Shown here piece by piece: positions 27,466 to 35,492 of a DNA stretch of 64,000 nucleotides. Below the pieces are notes generated by a model. That model did not search any database. It saw only the letters and a list, made by a program, of their open reading frames with translations, and was not told the DNA's origin. The stretch spans positions 496,001 to 560,000 of the forward strand of contig JACKNV010000001.1 of the NCBI GenBank assembly GCA_024234735.1, in the 5' to 3' direction. The translations under genes were made by a program, and so were the position numbers. Each line of letters begins with the position of its first letter. Position 1 is the first letter of the stretch. Origin of the DNA: Pseudomonadales bacterium. Its GTDB lineage: Bacteria; Pseudomonadota; Gammaproteobacteria; Pseudomonadales; Halieaceae.

Positions 27466-28566
27466 TCAAAAGCGGAATGAGGTGCGCCAGCGCTGGTAAA
27501 TCGTCTCCCACAGGGGGCCCTTGCGCTGGGCGACCTCCGTTTCGAAATAGTGGTTCATGCGCTTGAGGTCGGCCGGGTTGTCCTTGATCGCGGCGCCGAC
27601 AAGGAAGTCGGTGAAGTCTTCGGCCAGCATTTTCGCCTCCCGGTAGTAGAACGCGTAGACGCCCATCGCGTGGGCGACCGACACTGCCTCGGCAGTGGAC
27701 ATGACCGCCGAGGCCAGGCGGTCGGTGCTGCGCCCGTCCAGTGTCTGGCCGTTGCGCAGTTCGTGGAAAATCAGCACCAACGCCTGCACGATCTCCTGGT
27801 CTGGTTCCACCTCGACGCCCGAGGCCAGCAGCAGTTTGCGCGATTCCCGCAGCACGACCTGGACTTCATCGTCAACCGAACTGATCGGGCGGATGGTTTC
27901 AAAGTTCATGCGCCGCTTCAGGGCGGCGCTCATCTCATTGACACCCTGGTCGGAACTGTTGGACGTGGCGATCAGGTTGAAACCTTCGCGGGCGTACAGG
28001 GTTGCATCCTCATCGCCCAGTTCCGGAATGGGGATGCAGCGTTCCGACATGATGGACAGCAGGGCGTCCTGCAGGGCCGGTGAGGAGCGCGCGATCTCCT
28101 CGTAGCGTACCAGCACGCCGGCTTCCATGCTGCGATACAACGGCCCGGGTATCAGTGCCTCCCTGCAGGGCCCCCGGCTCTCGACCAGGGCCGCATTCCA
28201 GCCATACAACAATTGCTGCACCGTTTCGATCGCGCCGCCCTGTACCACCATGGTGGAGTTGTCGGAAATGGCTGCGCACAGCAACTCCGACAGCCAGCTC
28301 TTGGCCGTGCCCGGCTCGCCGATCAGCATGGCACCGCGCTGGGTGGCCAGGGAGATGACTACCCGGGTGACGATGGCGCTGGGCGCCACGAACTTGGGCG
28401 TGGCCCCCAGCCGCTCATCGCCCAGCACGAACGCTTCCACCCCCTTGGGCGACAGTTGCCAGCCCGGCGGGCGCGGGAACGGGTCGGTCTCCCGCAGCTG
28501 TGACAGTTCCTCGGCGTAGTACACCTCGGCAGGCAGGCGTTGCGCGGCCTTGCTGCTGGAATCCAT
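27466..28566 (-). CDS. MoxR-like AAA ATPase coupled to the PCMT-GspE gene
   Basis: A 366-residue ATPase. Walker A GEPGTAKSWLSELL begins near residue 82, Walker B is VLVRYEEIARSSP near 150, sensor 1 is NLIATSNSSDQGVNEM near 200, and an Arg finger region LKRRMNFETIRP follows. It differs clearly from the MoxR of the Bat block; it resembles the MoxR branch that usually occurs beside VWA or SWIM-type proteins. None of those partners is adjacent here. Its ATG lies only a few bases from the stop of the upstream PCMT-GspE gene, so the two are almost certainly one transcript. It ends 8 bp from the convergent end of the DsbA-like gene. Confidence 0.85.
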   Translation of the reverse strand: MDSSSKAAQRLPAEVYYAEELSQLRETDPFPRPPGWQLSPKGVEAFVLGDERLGATPKFVAPSAIVTRVVISLATQRGAMLIGEPGTAKSWLSELLCAAISDNSTMVVQGGAIETVQQLLYGWNAALVESRGPCREALIPGPLYRSMEAGVLVRYEEIARSSPALQDALLSIMSERCIPIPELGDEDATLYAREGFNLIATSNSSDQGVNEMSAALKRRMNFETIRPISSVDDEVQVVLRESRKLLLASGVEVEPDQEIVQALVLIFHELRNGQTLDGRSTDRLASAVMSTAEAVSVAHAMGVYAFYYREAKMLAEDFTDFLVGAAIKDNPADLKRMNHYFETEVAQRKGPLWETIYQRWRTSFRF

Positions 28567-28567
28567 G

Positions 28568-30838
28568 TTACCAGCTCCCCCTTTTCTCCGGTGCCATCCG
28601 GTCGGAAGGCAGTACCCGCGGTACCTCCGTCAGCGGTATGGTGCCGGCGATAACATGGTTGAGCGCACTGTCGCGCATGGTTGTCAGGCCCGAATCGAGG
28701 GCGATGGCGCGCAGCCTGGCCACCGGGTATTGCAGCGAGATTGCGGTGCGGATCTCGTTGTTGACTTCCATGAATTCCACCACGGCCACCCGCCCGCGGG
28801 TGCCGCGGCCGCTGCAGGTCTCGCAGCCCGCGCCCCGGTAGCAGCAGAAGCTGCCGGGGATGCCCTCGGGAAAGAGCTCCGCGAGGATGGCCGGGTCGGG
28901 CTCGGCCTCGGTCTTGCAGTCGGGGCAGATGCGCTTGGCCAGCTTCTGGGCGATGACGGCCATCAGCTCACTGGCAACCGAATTGGGGTGTACGTTGAGA
29001 TCGTAAATGCGTTGCAGGGCGTCCACGGCATCGTTGCTGTGCAGGGTGGACAGCACCACGTGCCCGGTCTGGGAGGCGCGGATGGCCTCCTGCGCGGTTT
29101 CATGGTCGCGAATTTCGCCCACCAGGATGACATCCGGGTCCAGGCGCACGAAGGAGCGCATGCCGTCGGCAAAATTGAAGCCTATATCCGGCCTGGTCCA
29201 GGTCTGCTGGATATTGTCCATGGAGTACTCGATGGGGTCCTCGATGGTGAGCACCTTGCGCCGCCCGTCCTTGGCCAGCTCCGAGAGGCCGGCATAGAGG
29301 GTGGTGGATTTACCGGAGCCGGTGGGGCCCACCACCAGCACCAGCCCCGAGGGATTGTCCAGCAGCCGCCGGTAGTGGCGCATGACCGCCGGTTCCATGC
29401 CCAGATCCTCAATGGCCACCAGGTTGCCCGACTGGGGCAGCATGCGGATCACTACTGCCTCGCCGTGCAGGGACGGCTGGATCTGGATGCGCAGGTCGTA
29501 GCTGACGCCGCCCGCGGTCAGTTGCGAACGCCCGCCTTGGGGCAGCCGCTTCTCGGCGATATCCATGTCGGCGCGAATCTTGATGACATTGACCAGCCCT
29601 CTGGTTTCCCGGGGGGAGGGCGCGTAGTGGCTGACATCGTGCAGGTCGCCGTCCACCCGCAAGCGAATGCGGGTGTGGTGTTTGTACTGCTCGATGTGGA
29701 GGTCGCTGGCCCCCTCGCTCACCGCCTCCAGCAGCAGGGCGTCGCACAGGGTAATGAGGTGGGCCTCGATATGGTTGTTGCCCGGGTCGAGCAGGTCGTT
29801 GTCGCCCCCGTTGCCGGGCCCGCGCTTGCCGTCCAGGTCACCCCAGCCCTGGCGTACTTCGCCCTGCAGGGACAGTTCCAGGGTAGTCCACAGGCGCTTG
29901 AAGTCATTGGGGGTCACCAGCACCTTGTTGACCTGGCGATAGGCGTGCATCTGGTAGATGTCGGCCACCGAACTGTCCGGGTCATCGGTGGCGACCAGCA
30001 GGCTGTCCCCGTCCTCGCGCAGCGGAATCAGGCGGTGGCTGTCCAGGAAGCTGCGCGAGAAGCTCTCCATCAGCCGGGGTTGCACCTGGTGCAGCAATTC
30101 GTCCGCGCCGGCGAAACGCATCCCGTTTTCCTGGGCCAGGCGCTGGTACAGTATGCTATTTTCAAGATTAAGTTTATCTCTTAATATACTGATAACAGGA
30201 AGTTTTTTTTCTTTAGCGGCGCGCCGGGCCTCGGACAGCATCACCTGGTCGACCATGCCCATGTCCAACAGCGTCATGCCGGTGTCGCGGGAAAAGTCGA
30301 CCAGCGCCAGTTCCTTGCGCACGACTGTCCCCGAGCGGGTCTTGTCGTAGCGGGCGAGCAGGTGGCTGTTGGCTTCCCCGCGCTCCAGCGCGATCAGGCG
30401 CCCGTCGGTTGTCAACTGCTCCAGCAGTGCGCTCTTGTCGCGGATGGTCGGGCTGGAGACCAGGATCCGGTCATAGGGCCCCAGGTCAGGGGCACCGTGG
30501 GTACCATCGCCGACCCGCAGTACCAGGTTGGCCAGCCCCAGGGCATTGAAGCGCCGCTGCGCGGCGCGTGCCAGGGCGGGATTGATCTCCATGGTAACGA
30601 CCTGCGCGGCGAGCTTGCTGAGCAGGGCCGCGAGGTAGCCGGCACCAGTGCCCACCTGCAATACCTTGTGTTCCGCCTCGATGCGGGCGTGACCGAGAAT
30701 GTCCGCCACGGCATTGGTGGGTGGGATGCTGTGACCCAGCACCACATTGCTGTCACTCATCTCGATGAAGCGGTCGCGGGGTAATATGCGCATCACCCTG
30801 GTAATGCGCGCATCGTTCACAGGGCTGGGTTTGAGCAC
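28568..30838 (-). CDS. Fusion of isoaspartyl-methyltransferase-like domain and GspE/PilB ATPase
   Basis: A 756-residue protein. GTG 30838 is chosen because AAGGAA precedes it at good spacing; an ATG at 30916 would add 26 unconvincing residues. Residues ~15-190 look like protein-L-isoaspartate O-methyltransferase: RVMRILPRDRFIE, LGHSIPPTNAV, SAM motif I VLQVGTGAGYL, VVTMEINPALARAAQRR, VGDGTHG and PYDRILVSSP. Residues ~200-330 resemble the MshEN/GspE N-terminal domain. Residues ~360-756 are a type II secretion/type IV pilus ATPase: Walker A GPTGSGKSTTL near 504, the Asp box, Walker B VILVGEIRDHETA near 575, a His box, and two Cys pairs (CPDC near 638, CETC near 672) for zinc. All motifs of the ATPase are intact. 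No pilin, secretin or PilC gene is nearby. Confidence 0.88.
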   Translation of the reverse strand: MLKPSPVNDARITRVMRILPRDRFIEMSDSNVVLGHSIPPTNAVADILGHARIEAEHKVLQVGTGAGYLAALLSKLAAQVVTMEINPALARAAQRRFNALGLANLVLRVGDGTHGAPDLGPYDRILVSSPTIRDKSALLEQLTTDGRLIALERGEANSHLLARYDKTRSGTVVRKELALVDFSRDTGMTLLDMGMVDQVMLSEARRAAKEKKLPVISILRDKLNLENSILYQRLAQENGMRFAGADELLHQVQPRLMESFSRSFLDSHRLIPLREDGDSLLVATDDPDSSVADIYQMHAYRQVNKVLVTPNDFKRLWTTLELSLQGEVRQGWGDLDGKRGPGNGGDNDLLDPGNNHIEAHLITLCDALLLEAVSEGASDLHIEQYKHHTRIRLRVDGDLHDVSHYAPSPRETRGLVNVIKIRADMDIAEKRLPQGGRSQLTAGGVSYDLRIQIQPSLHGEAVVIRMLPQSGNLVAIEDLGMEPAVMRHYRRLLDNPSGLVLVVGPTGSGKSTTLYAGLSELAKDGRRKVLTIEDPIEYSMDNIQQTWTRPDIGFNFADGMRSFVRLDPDVILVGEIRDHETAQEAIRASQTGHVVLSTLHSNDAVDALQRIYDLNVHPNSVASELMAVIAQKLAKRICPDCKTEAEPDPAILAELFPEGIPGSFCCYRGAGCETCSGRGTRGRVAVVEFMEVNNEIRTAISLQYPVARLRAIALDSGLTTMRDSALNHVIAGTIPLTEVPRVLPSDRMAPEKRGSW

Positions 30839-30940
30839 CGCCGGGGGTTTCCTTCGATAGTAAAAAAGGGGCCAAGTATATGGTTCAGCGTGCCCCCCGG
30901 CGCTGAGACAGATCAAGTAAACTGGCTGCGGTTGCCGTGC

Positions 30941-32194
30941 TCAGAGCGGATGAACGACCACCGGCAGGCGTGTGTAGCCGTGCACGAAACTCGACGGGGT
31001 GCGCTCGGCCTCGCCCACCACCTCGATGCGCCGGAAGCGCTTGAGTATTTCCTCCCACAGTACCCGCAACTGCAATTCGGCCAGGCGATTGCCCATACAG
31101 CGGTGGATACCGAAACCGAAGGCCAGGTGTTTGCGCACGTCGTGGCGGTCAATGAGATAGTCGTCGGGGCGGTCGAAGGCGCGCTCGTCGCGGTTCCCCG
31201 ACACGTACCACATGATTACCTTGTCGCCGGCCCTGATCTGTTGCCCCCCCAGTTCGGTGTCGACCTTCGCGGTGCGGCGCATATGGGCCAGTGGAGTCTG
31301 CCAGCGGACCGTCTCCGCGACCATTGAGGGGATCAGTACCGGCTCCGCCACCAGCCTGGCGAACTGGTCGGGGTTGTTGTGCAGGGCGAGTACGCTGGCG
31401 CTCATGGTATTGCGGGTGGTGTCATTGCCGCCGACGATCAGCAACACCAGGTTGCCCAGGTATTCGATGGGGCTCATGTCTCTGGTGGCCTCGCCATGGG
31501 CCAGCATGGAGATCAGGTCATTGCCGGGTGGCGCGGTGACGCGTTCGTTCCACAGGCCGGTGAAGTACTCCAGGCACTGCAGCATGATTTGCTGCTGGTG
31601 TTCCTCGCTGTCGATAAGCCCCAGCCCCGGTATCGCCGTGGCGACGTCCGACCAATAGGTTAGCAGGGAGCGCTCCTCGAAAGGAAAGTCGAACAGGGTG
31701 GCCAGCATGCGTGTGGTGAGTTCGATGGAAACGCTTTCAACCCAATTGAAAGTTTCGCCCGCCGGCAGGTGATCCAGCACGTCCGCCGTGCGCTGGCGGA
31801 TGATGGGCTCGAAATTGCGCAGGTTTTCCGGGCCGGTCGCGGGAGCCACCACCTTGCGCTGGGCATCGTGGCGGGGCCTGTCCATGGCGATGAACATGGG
31901 CAGGGGGAAGTCCTCGATAGGGTCGCGAATGGTGATGGCGGGCTCCGAGGAATAGATGTCGTGGGAGGTGTCCACCTGCATGATGTCCTGGTAGCGGGTC
32001 ACCGACCAGTAGGGACCGAAGAAGCTGTTGTGGCAGTAATGCACCGGTGCCTCGTCCCGCAGCCGTTTGAACCAGGGGCCCTCGGCCCCCTGGGCGAACA
32101 GGAAGGGGTTGGCAACGTCCAGTTGATCGAGAGGCAGGCTGTAGGGGTCCTGCTGCGCCTGCTCGGGACGGAAGATGTCGAATACGTCAGTCAT
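30941..32194 (-). CDS. Cytochrome P450, CYP153-like
   Basis: A 417-residue soluble P450; ATG 32194 gives the usual length and N-terminus (MTDVFDIFRPE). The I-helix oxygen-activation motif is GGNDTTRNTMS near residue 255, the ExxR is ETVR near 291, and the heme loop with the Cys ligand is FGFGIHRCMGNRLAE near 361. The stretches WQTPLAHMRRTA and LAELQLRVLWEEILKRF are typical of the CYP153 family of terminal alkane and fatty-acid hydroxylases. It would need ferredoxin and ferredoxin reductase from elsewhere; neither is in the window. It is divergent from the DUF3604 gene across 146 bp. Confidence 0.92.
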   Translation of the reverse strand: MTDVFDIFRPEQAQQDPYSLPLDQLDVANPFLFAQGAEGPWFKRLRDEAPVHYCHNSFFGPYWSVTRYQDIMQVDTSHDIYSSEPAITIRDPIEDFPLPMFIAMDRPRHDAQRKVVAPATGPENLRNFEPIIRQRTADVLDHLPAGETFNWVESVSIELTTRMLATLFDFPFEERSLLTYWSDVATAIPGLGLIDSEEHQQQIMLQCLEYFTGLWNERVTAPPGNDLISMLAHGEATRDMSPIEYLGNLVLLIVGGNDTTRNTMSASVLALHNNPDQFARLVAEPVLIPSMVAETVRWQTPLAHMRRTAKVDTELGGQQIRAGDKVIMWYVSGNRDERAFDRPDDYLIDRHDVRKHLAFGFGIHRCMGNRLAELQLRVLWEEILKRFRRIEVVGEAERTPSSFVHGYTRLPVVVHPL

Positions 32195-32340
32195 CGGTTT
32201 ATACTCCAGCCAGGCGGTCAGTGTAGGACAGTGCGGTCGGCATCGCCAGCGAATACTCCGCGCTTGCATTGTGGCCTTGATTGGCTAGAGTAAAGCGCCT
32301 GAACGGCGCAAGTACGACAGCGCAGCAGAGGTAGAATAAT

Positions 32341-34182
32341 ATGACAAGGCTCGGTGTTTTCAGGGTCTGCGCGGCAATGGTCGGCATGCTTCATGTCGCA
32401 GCCGCTGTGGCGGGTGAAACGGGTATGGCCGGCAACGCCTATTTCGGTGCGGTGCATATACATACCTACTATTCCTTCGACGCCTATACCAACGGCACCC
32501 TGGCCTCGCCGGCCCAGGCCTACCAGTGGGCCCAGGGCAAGCCTATTCCGGGCGGGGGCGGCGGCCCCGAACTGCAGATCAGGCAACCCCTGGATTTTTA
32601 CGCGGTGTCGGATCACGCCGAGTGGCTGGGGGTATTCAAGCAGATGGAAGAGCCCGCCGCGGCGATCAGCAAACACCCGCTGGCGCCGCTGATTACCTCA
32701 CCCGACCAGAACACCGCCATGCAGGCCTTCGCCAAAGTGCTGCGCGACTTCAGCAGTGGCAAGCGCGACCCGGCGCTGGAAGACCCGGCCATCAGCAAGA
32801 CCGTGTGGAGCGATATCGCGGCCACGGCAGATGAGTACTACCGACCGGGAGAGTTCACTACCTTTCCCGCGTTTGAATGGTCGGCCAATCCCGGCATGCG
32901 CAATCTGCACCGGGTGGTTCTGTTCGCCAATTCCAGCAACCTGCCGGACCTGGTGCTGTCCTCCCTGGACTCCACCGATCCGGAGACCCTGTGGGCGTGG
33001 ATGGGGGAGCAACGCGCGCGGGGCGCGACCCTGCTGGCCATACCCCACAACGGCAACGCCAGCGACGGCCTGATGTTTTCCCTGCAGACCGTGGATGGCA
33101 AACCACTGGACGAGGCCTACATACGCGCTCGCGCGCAGAACGAACCCCTGTACGAGATCACCCAGATCAAGGGCACCTCCGAAACCAACCCCGCGCTTTC
33201 GCCCAACGACGAGTTTGCCGGGTTCGAGCAGTGGGACTATACCCTGTCGGCGGATGGTTTGCGGCCGACTCATCGCAAAGGGAGCTTTGCCAGGCAGGCC
33301 CTGCTGGATGGCCTGAGTTTCTCCGCACGCGGAATGGGTGACCCTTTCCACTACGGTTTCATCGGCGATAGCGATACCCACAACGCGGCCGCCACCAACG
33401 AGGAGTTCAATTACACGGGCAAGTTCGCTTTTGAAAACAACCCGGGGCACCGCCTGTTGGGTATCGAGGGGCAGCCCGCCAGCCAGGTGCAGCAGGTCAG
33501 GGAGTTCAGCTCCGGTGGCCTGGCCGGTGTCTGGGCCGAGGAAAACACCCGCGAGGCCATCTACGCCGCCATGTTGCGGCGCGAAACCTTCGGTACCAGC
33601 GGACCCCAGATCCAGGTGCGCCTGTTCGGCGGCTGGGGTTATTCCGATGAGGACCTGAATGCAGCGGATTTCGCCGCGCGCGGCTACGCCGGCGGCGTGC
33701 CCATGGGGGGAACCCTGCCGGATGCCGGCAAGGCGCCGGCGCCGGTCTTCATGGTATGGGCGAGCAAGGATGCGCAAAGCGGCAACCTGGACCGGATCCA
33801 GGTCGTCAAGGGCTGGGTCGACGCCGCCGGCAGGCAGCACGAGAAGATCTATAACGTGGCCTGGAGCGGCGATCGCCGGCCCGACGCCGCGGGCAAGCTG
33901 GAGGCGGTGGGCAATACCGTCGATGTGGCCGCGGCCACTTACAGCAACAGTATCGGCGCGCCGCAACTTTCCGCGCTGTGGCAGGACCCGGATTTCGATA
34001 GCTCGCAACACGCCTTTTATTACGCGCGGGTGCTGGAAATTCCCACTCCGCGCTGGAGTACTTACGATGCCAAAACGCTGGGCATCGCTGTGCCGGGCGG
34101 TCTGCCTACCAGTATCCAGGAGCGAGCGTTTTCTTCACCCATCTGGTATCGGCCGCGCGCCGCTGCCATTGCACAGAGATAG
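32341..34182 (+). CDS. DUF3604 domain protein, exported
   Basis: A 613-residue protein with a signal peptide (MTRLGVFRVCAAMVGMLHV ... VAGE). The DUF3604 pattern follows: GAVHIHTYYSFDAYTNGT near residues 36-53, DFYAVSDHAEWLGVF near 83, FTTFPAFEWSAN near 175, AIPHNGNASDG, FIGDSDTHNAA near 340, and a long C-terminal region. The spaced His/Asp residues (HIH, SDHAEW, PHNGN, GDSDTH) look like a PHP-type metal centre. The enzymatic activity is unknown to me. It is the first of a rightward run: the next gene begins 7 bp after its stop. Confidence 0.9.
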   Translation: MTRLGVFRVCAAMVGMLHVAAAVAGETGMAGNAYFGAVHIHTYYSFDAYTNGTLASPAQAYQWAQGKPIPGGGGGPELQIRQPLDFYAVSDHAEWLGVFKQMEEPAAAISKHPLAPLITSPDQNTAMQAFAKVLRDFSSGKRDPALEDPAISKTVWSDIAATADEYYRPGEFTTFPAFEWSANPGMRNLHRVVLFANSSNLPDLVLSSLDSTDPETLWAWMGEQRARGATLLAIPHNGNASDGLMFSLQTVDGKPLDEAYIRARAQNEPLYEITQIKGTSETNPALSPNDEFAGFEQWDYTLSADGLRPTHRKGSFARQALLDGLSFSARGMGDPFHYGFIGDSDTHNAAATNEEFNYTGKFAFENNPGHRLLGIEGQPASQVQQVREFSSGGLAGVWAEENTREAIYAAMLRRETFGTSGPQIQVRLFGGWGYSDEDLNAADFAARGYAGGVPMGGTLPDAGKAPAPVFMVWASKDAQSGNLDRIQVVKGWVDAAGRQHEKIYNVAWSGDRRPDAAGKLEAVGNTVDVAAATYSNSIGAPQLSALWQDPDFDSSQHAFYYARVLEIPTPRWSTYDAKTLGIAVPGGLPTSIQERAFSSPIWYRPRAAAIAQR

Positions 34183-34189
34183 AGCTGTT

Positions 34190-35026
34190 ATGGAAAATAC
34201 CCAACGCGAACAGGCCGCCGGAGCTGTTACCGATGAAGCCCATGTACTGCAAAGCCAGCGCGGTTCGGTGCTGTGGCTTACTCTCAATCGACCGGCGCAG
34301 CGCAACCCGCTGTCCAGTGGCATGATCGAGGCCCTGCACAGTGCCGTGAGCGCCGCCAATGACAATCCCGCGGTGCGGGTGATCGTGCTGCGTGGTGCCG
34401 GGCCGATGTTCAGCGCCGGGCACGATCTGCGCGAAATGCGGCGGCGGCCCCAGGAGAGTGGCGATGCGCACCGGCAGCGGGTGCGCCAGGTCCTCGAGAG
34501 CTGCGCCGCCATGATGCTCGCCATTACCCGGGCGCGCAAAGCGGTGATTGCCAGCGTGCACGGCATGGCGACTGCCGCCGGCTTGCAGTTGGTGTCCGCC
34601 TGCGACCTCGCTGTCGCCGACGAGCAGGCTCGTTTCTGTACTCCCGGGGTCAATATCGGCGCTTTCTGTACCACCCCCCTGGTAGGGGTCGGCCGCAATG
34701 TGCACCGCAAACACGCCCTGGAGCTCGCCCTGACCGGTGATATGTTCCCGGCCGCCGATGCCCTGCGCTTTGGCCTGGTGAACCGGGTCGTTCCTGCGGG
34801 GGAGTTGGACGGGGAGGTGGGTCGGCTGGCGGATACAATCGCCTCGAAATCGGCCCAGAGTATCGCCCTGGGCAAGGCTGCGTTTTACCGCCAGGTCGAA
34901 ATGCCCCTGGAGGAAGCGTTCGAGTATGCCACACAGGCCATGCTCGAGGGCTTGCTCGCGCCCGATGCCGCCGAGGGTACCGCGGCGTTCCTGGAAAAAC
35001 GGCCGCCGGTCTGGCGTGAGGCCTGA
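34190..35026 (+). CDS. Enoyl-CoA hydratase/isomerase family protein (ECHDC3-like)
   Basis: A 278-residue crotonase-fold protein. The oxyanion-hole segments are present (PMFSAGHDLREM near residues 69-80; GMATAAGLQLVSACDLAVAD near 125-144). The next block, FCTPGVNIGAFCTTPLVGVGR near residues 147-167 (split here by an intron-free loop), matches human ECHDC3 rather than true hydratases: where hydratases have the catalytic Glu pair (PEINLG..P and GG), this has Pro-Gly-Val and Thr-Pro-Leu. It therefore binds an acyl-CoA but probably does not hydrate it in the usual way. It follows DUF3604 by 7 bp and precedes the CoA-binding gene by 6 bp. Confidence 0.87.
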   Translation: MENTQREQAAGAVTDEAHVLQSQRGSVLWLTLNRPAQRNPLSSGMIEALHSAVSAANDNPAVRVIVLRGAGPMFSAGHDLREMRRRPQESGDAHRQRVRQVLESCAAMMLAITRARKAVIASVHGMATAAGLQLVSACDLAVADEQARFCTPGVNIGAFCTTPLVGVGRNVHRKHALELALTGDMFPAADALRFGLVNRVVPAGELDGEVGRLADTIASKSAQSIALGKAAFYRQVEMPLEEAFEYATQAMLEGLLAPDAAEGTAAFLEKRPPVWREA

Positions 35027-35032
35027 GCGGCC

Positions 35033-35467
35033 GTGCCACTGAGCGCCGACACGGAGATCGCTCGCGTTCTGGAGCGCACTCGTACGATCGCCGTGGTGGG
35101 TGCCAGCCACAAGCCCGAGCGCCCCAGCTACAGAGTCATGGCATTCCTGTTGCGCCAGGGCTACCAGGTGTTCCCGGTGAACCCGGGCCTGGCGGGGCGG
35201 CAACTGCTGGGTTGTGAAGTGTATCCGGTGTTGGCGTCGATACCGGTTGCCATCGACATGGTAGATGTTTTTCGCCAGTCCCGTTACCTGGCGGACCTGG
35301 TCGGCGAGGCCATCGCCGCAGGCGCGCGCACGCTGTGGACCCAGCTTGGCGTGGTTGACACCGAGGCTGCTGCCACCGCGGAACGGGCCGGCCTCGAGGT
35401 GGTGATGGATCGCTGCCCGGCGATCGAGTTCCCGCGCTTGCAGGCCGCAGGCCTGCTGCCCCATTAG
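35033..35467 (+). CDS. CoA-binding domain protein (YccU-like)
   Basis: A 144-residue single-domain Rossmann protein starting at GTG 35033. It shows TIAVVGASHKPERPSYRVM near residues 18-36, YQVFPVNPG near 44, and TLWTQLGVVDTEAAATAERAG near 100-120, the pattern of the CoA_binding_2 family (E. coli YccU, also the N-terminal part of acyl-CoA ligases). A conserved Cys in VMDRCPAIE is present. The role is unknown. It is tightly packed in the DUF3604-to-prpE run (6 bp after the preceding gene, 25 bp before the next). Confidence 0.88.
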   Translation: MPLSADTEIARVLERTRTIAVVGASHKPERPSYRVMAFLLRQGYQVFPVNPGLAGRQLLGCEVYPVLASIPVAIDMVDVFRQSRYLADLVGEAIAAGARTLWTQLGVVDTEAAATAERAGLEVVMDRCPAIEFPRLQAAGLLPH

Positions 35468-35492
35468 AGCTTGCCCATCAGAGGACAGTGAG

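Noticed and set aside
28550..30184. A 544-codon + strand frame opposite the PCMT-GspE gene
   Set aside because: It is an antisense shadow without recognisable domains; the minus strand carries intact ATPase motifs.
27466..32194. A type IV pilus or type II secretion operon around the GspE-like gene
   Set aside because: No pilin, prepilin peptidase, secretin or platform protein is seen within 10 kb on either side.
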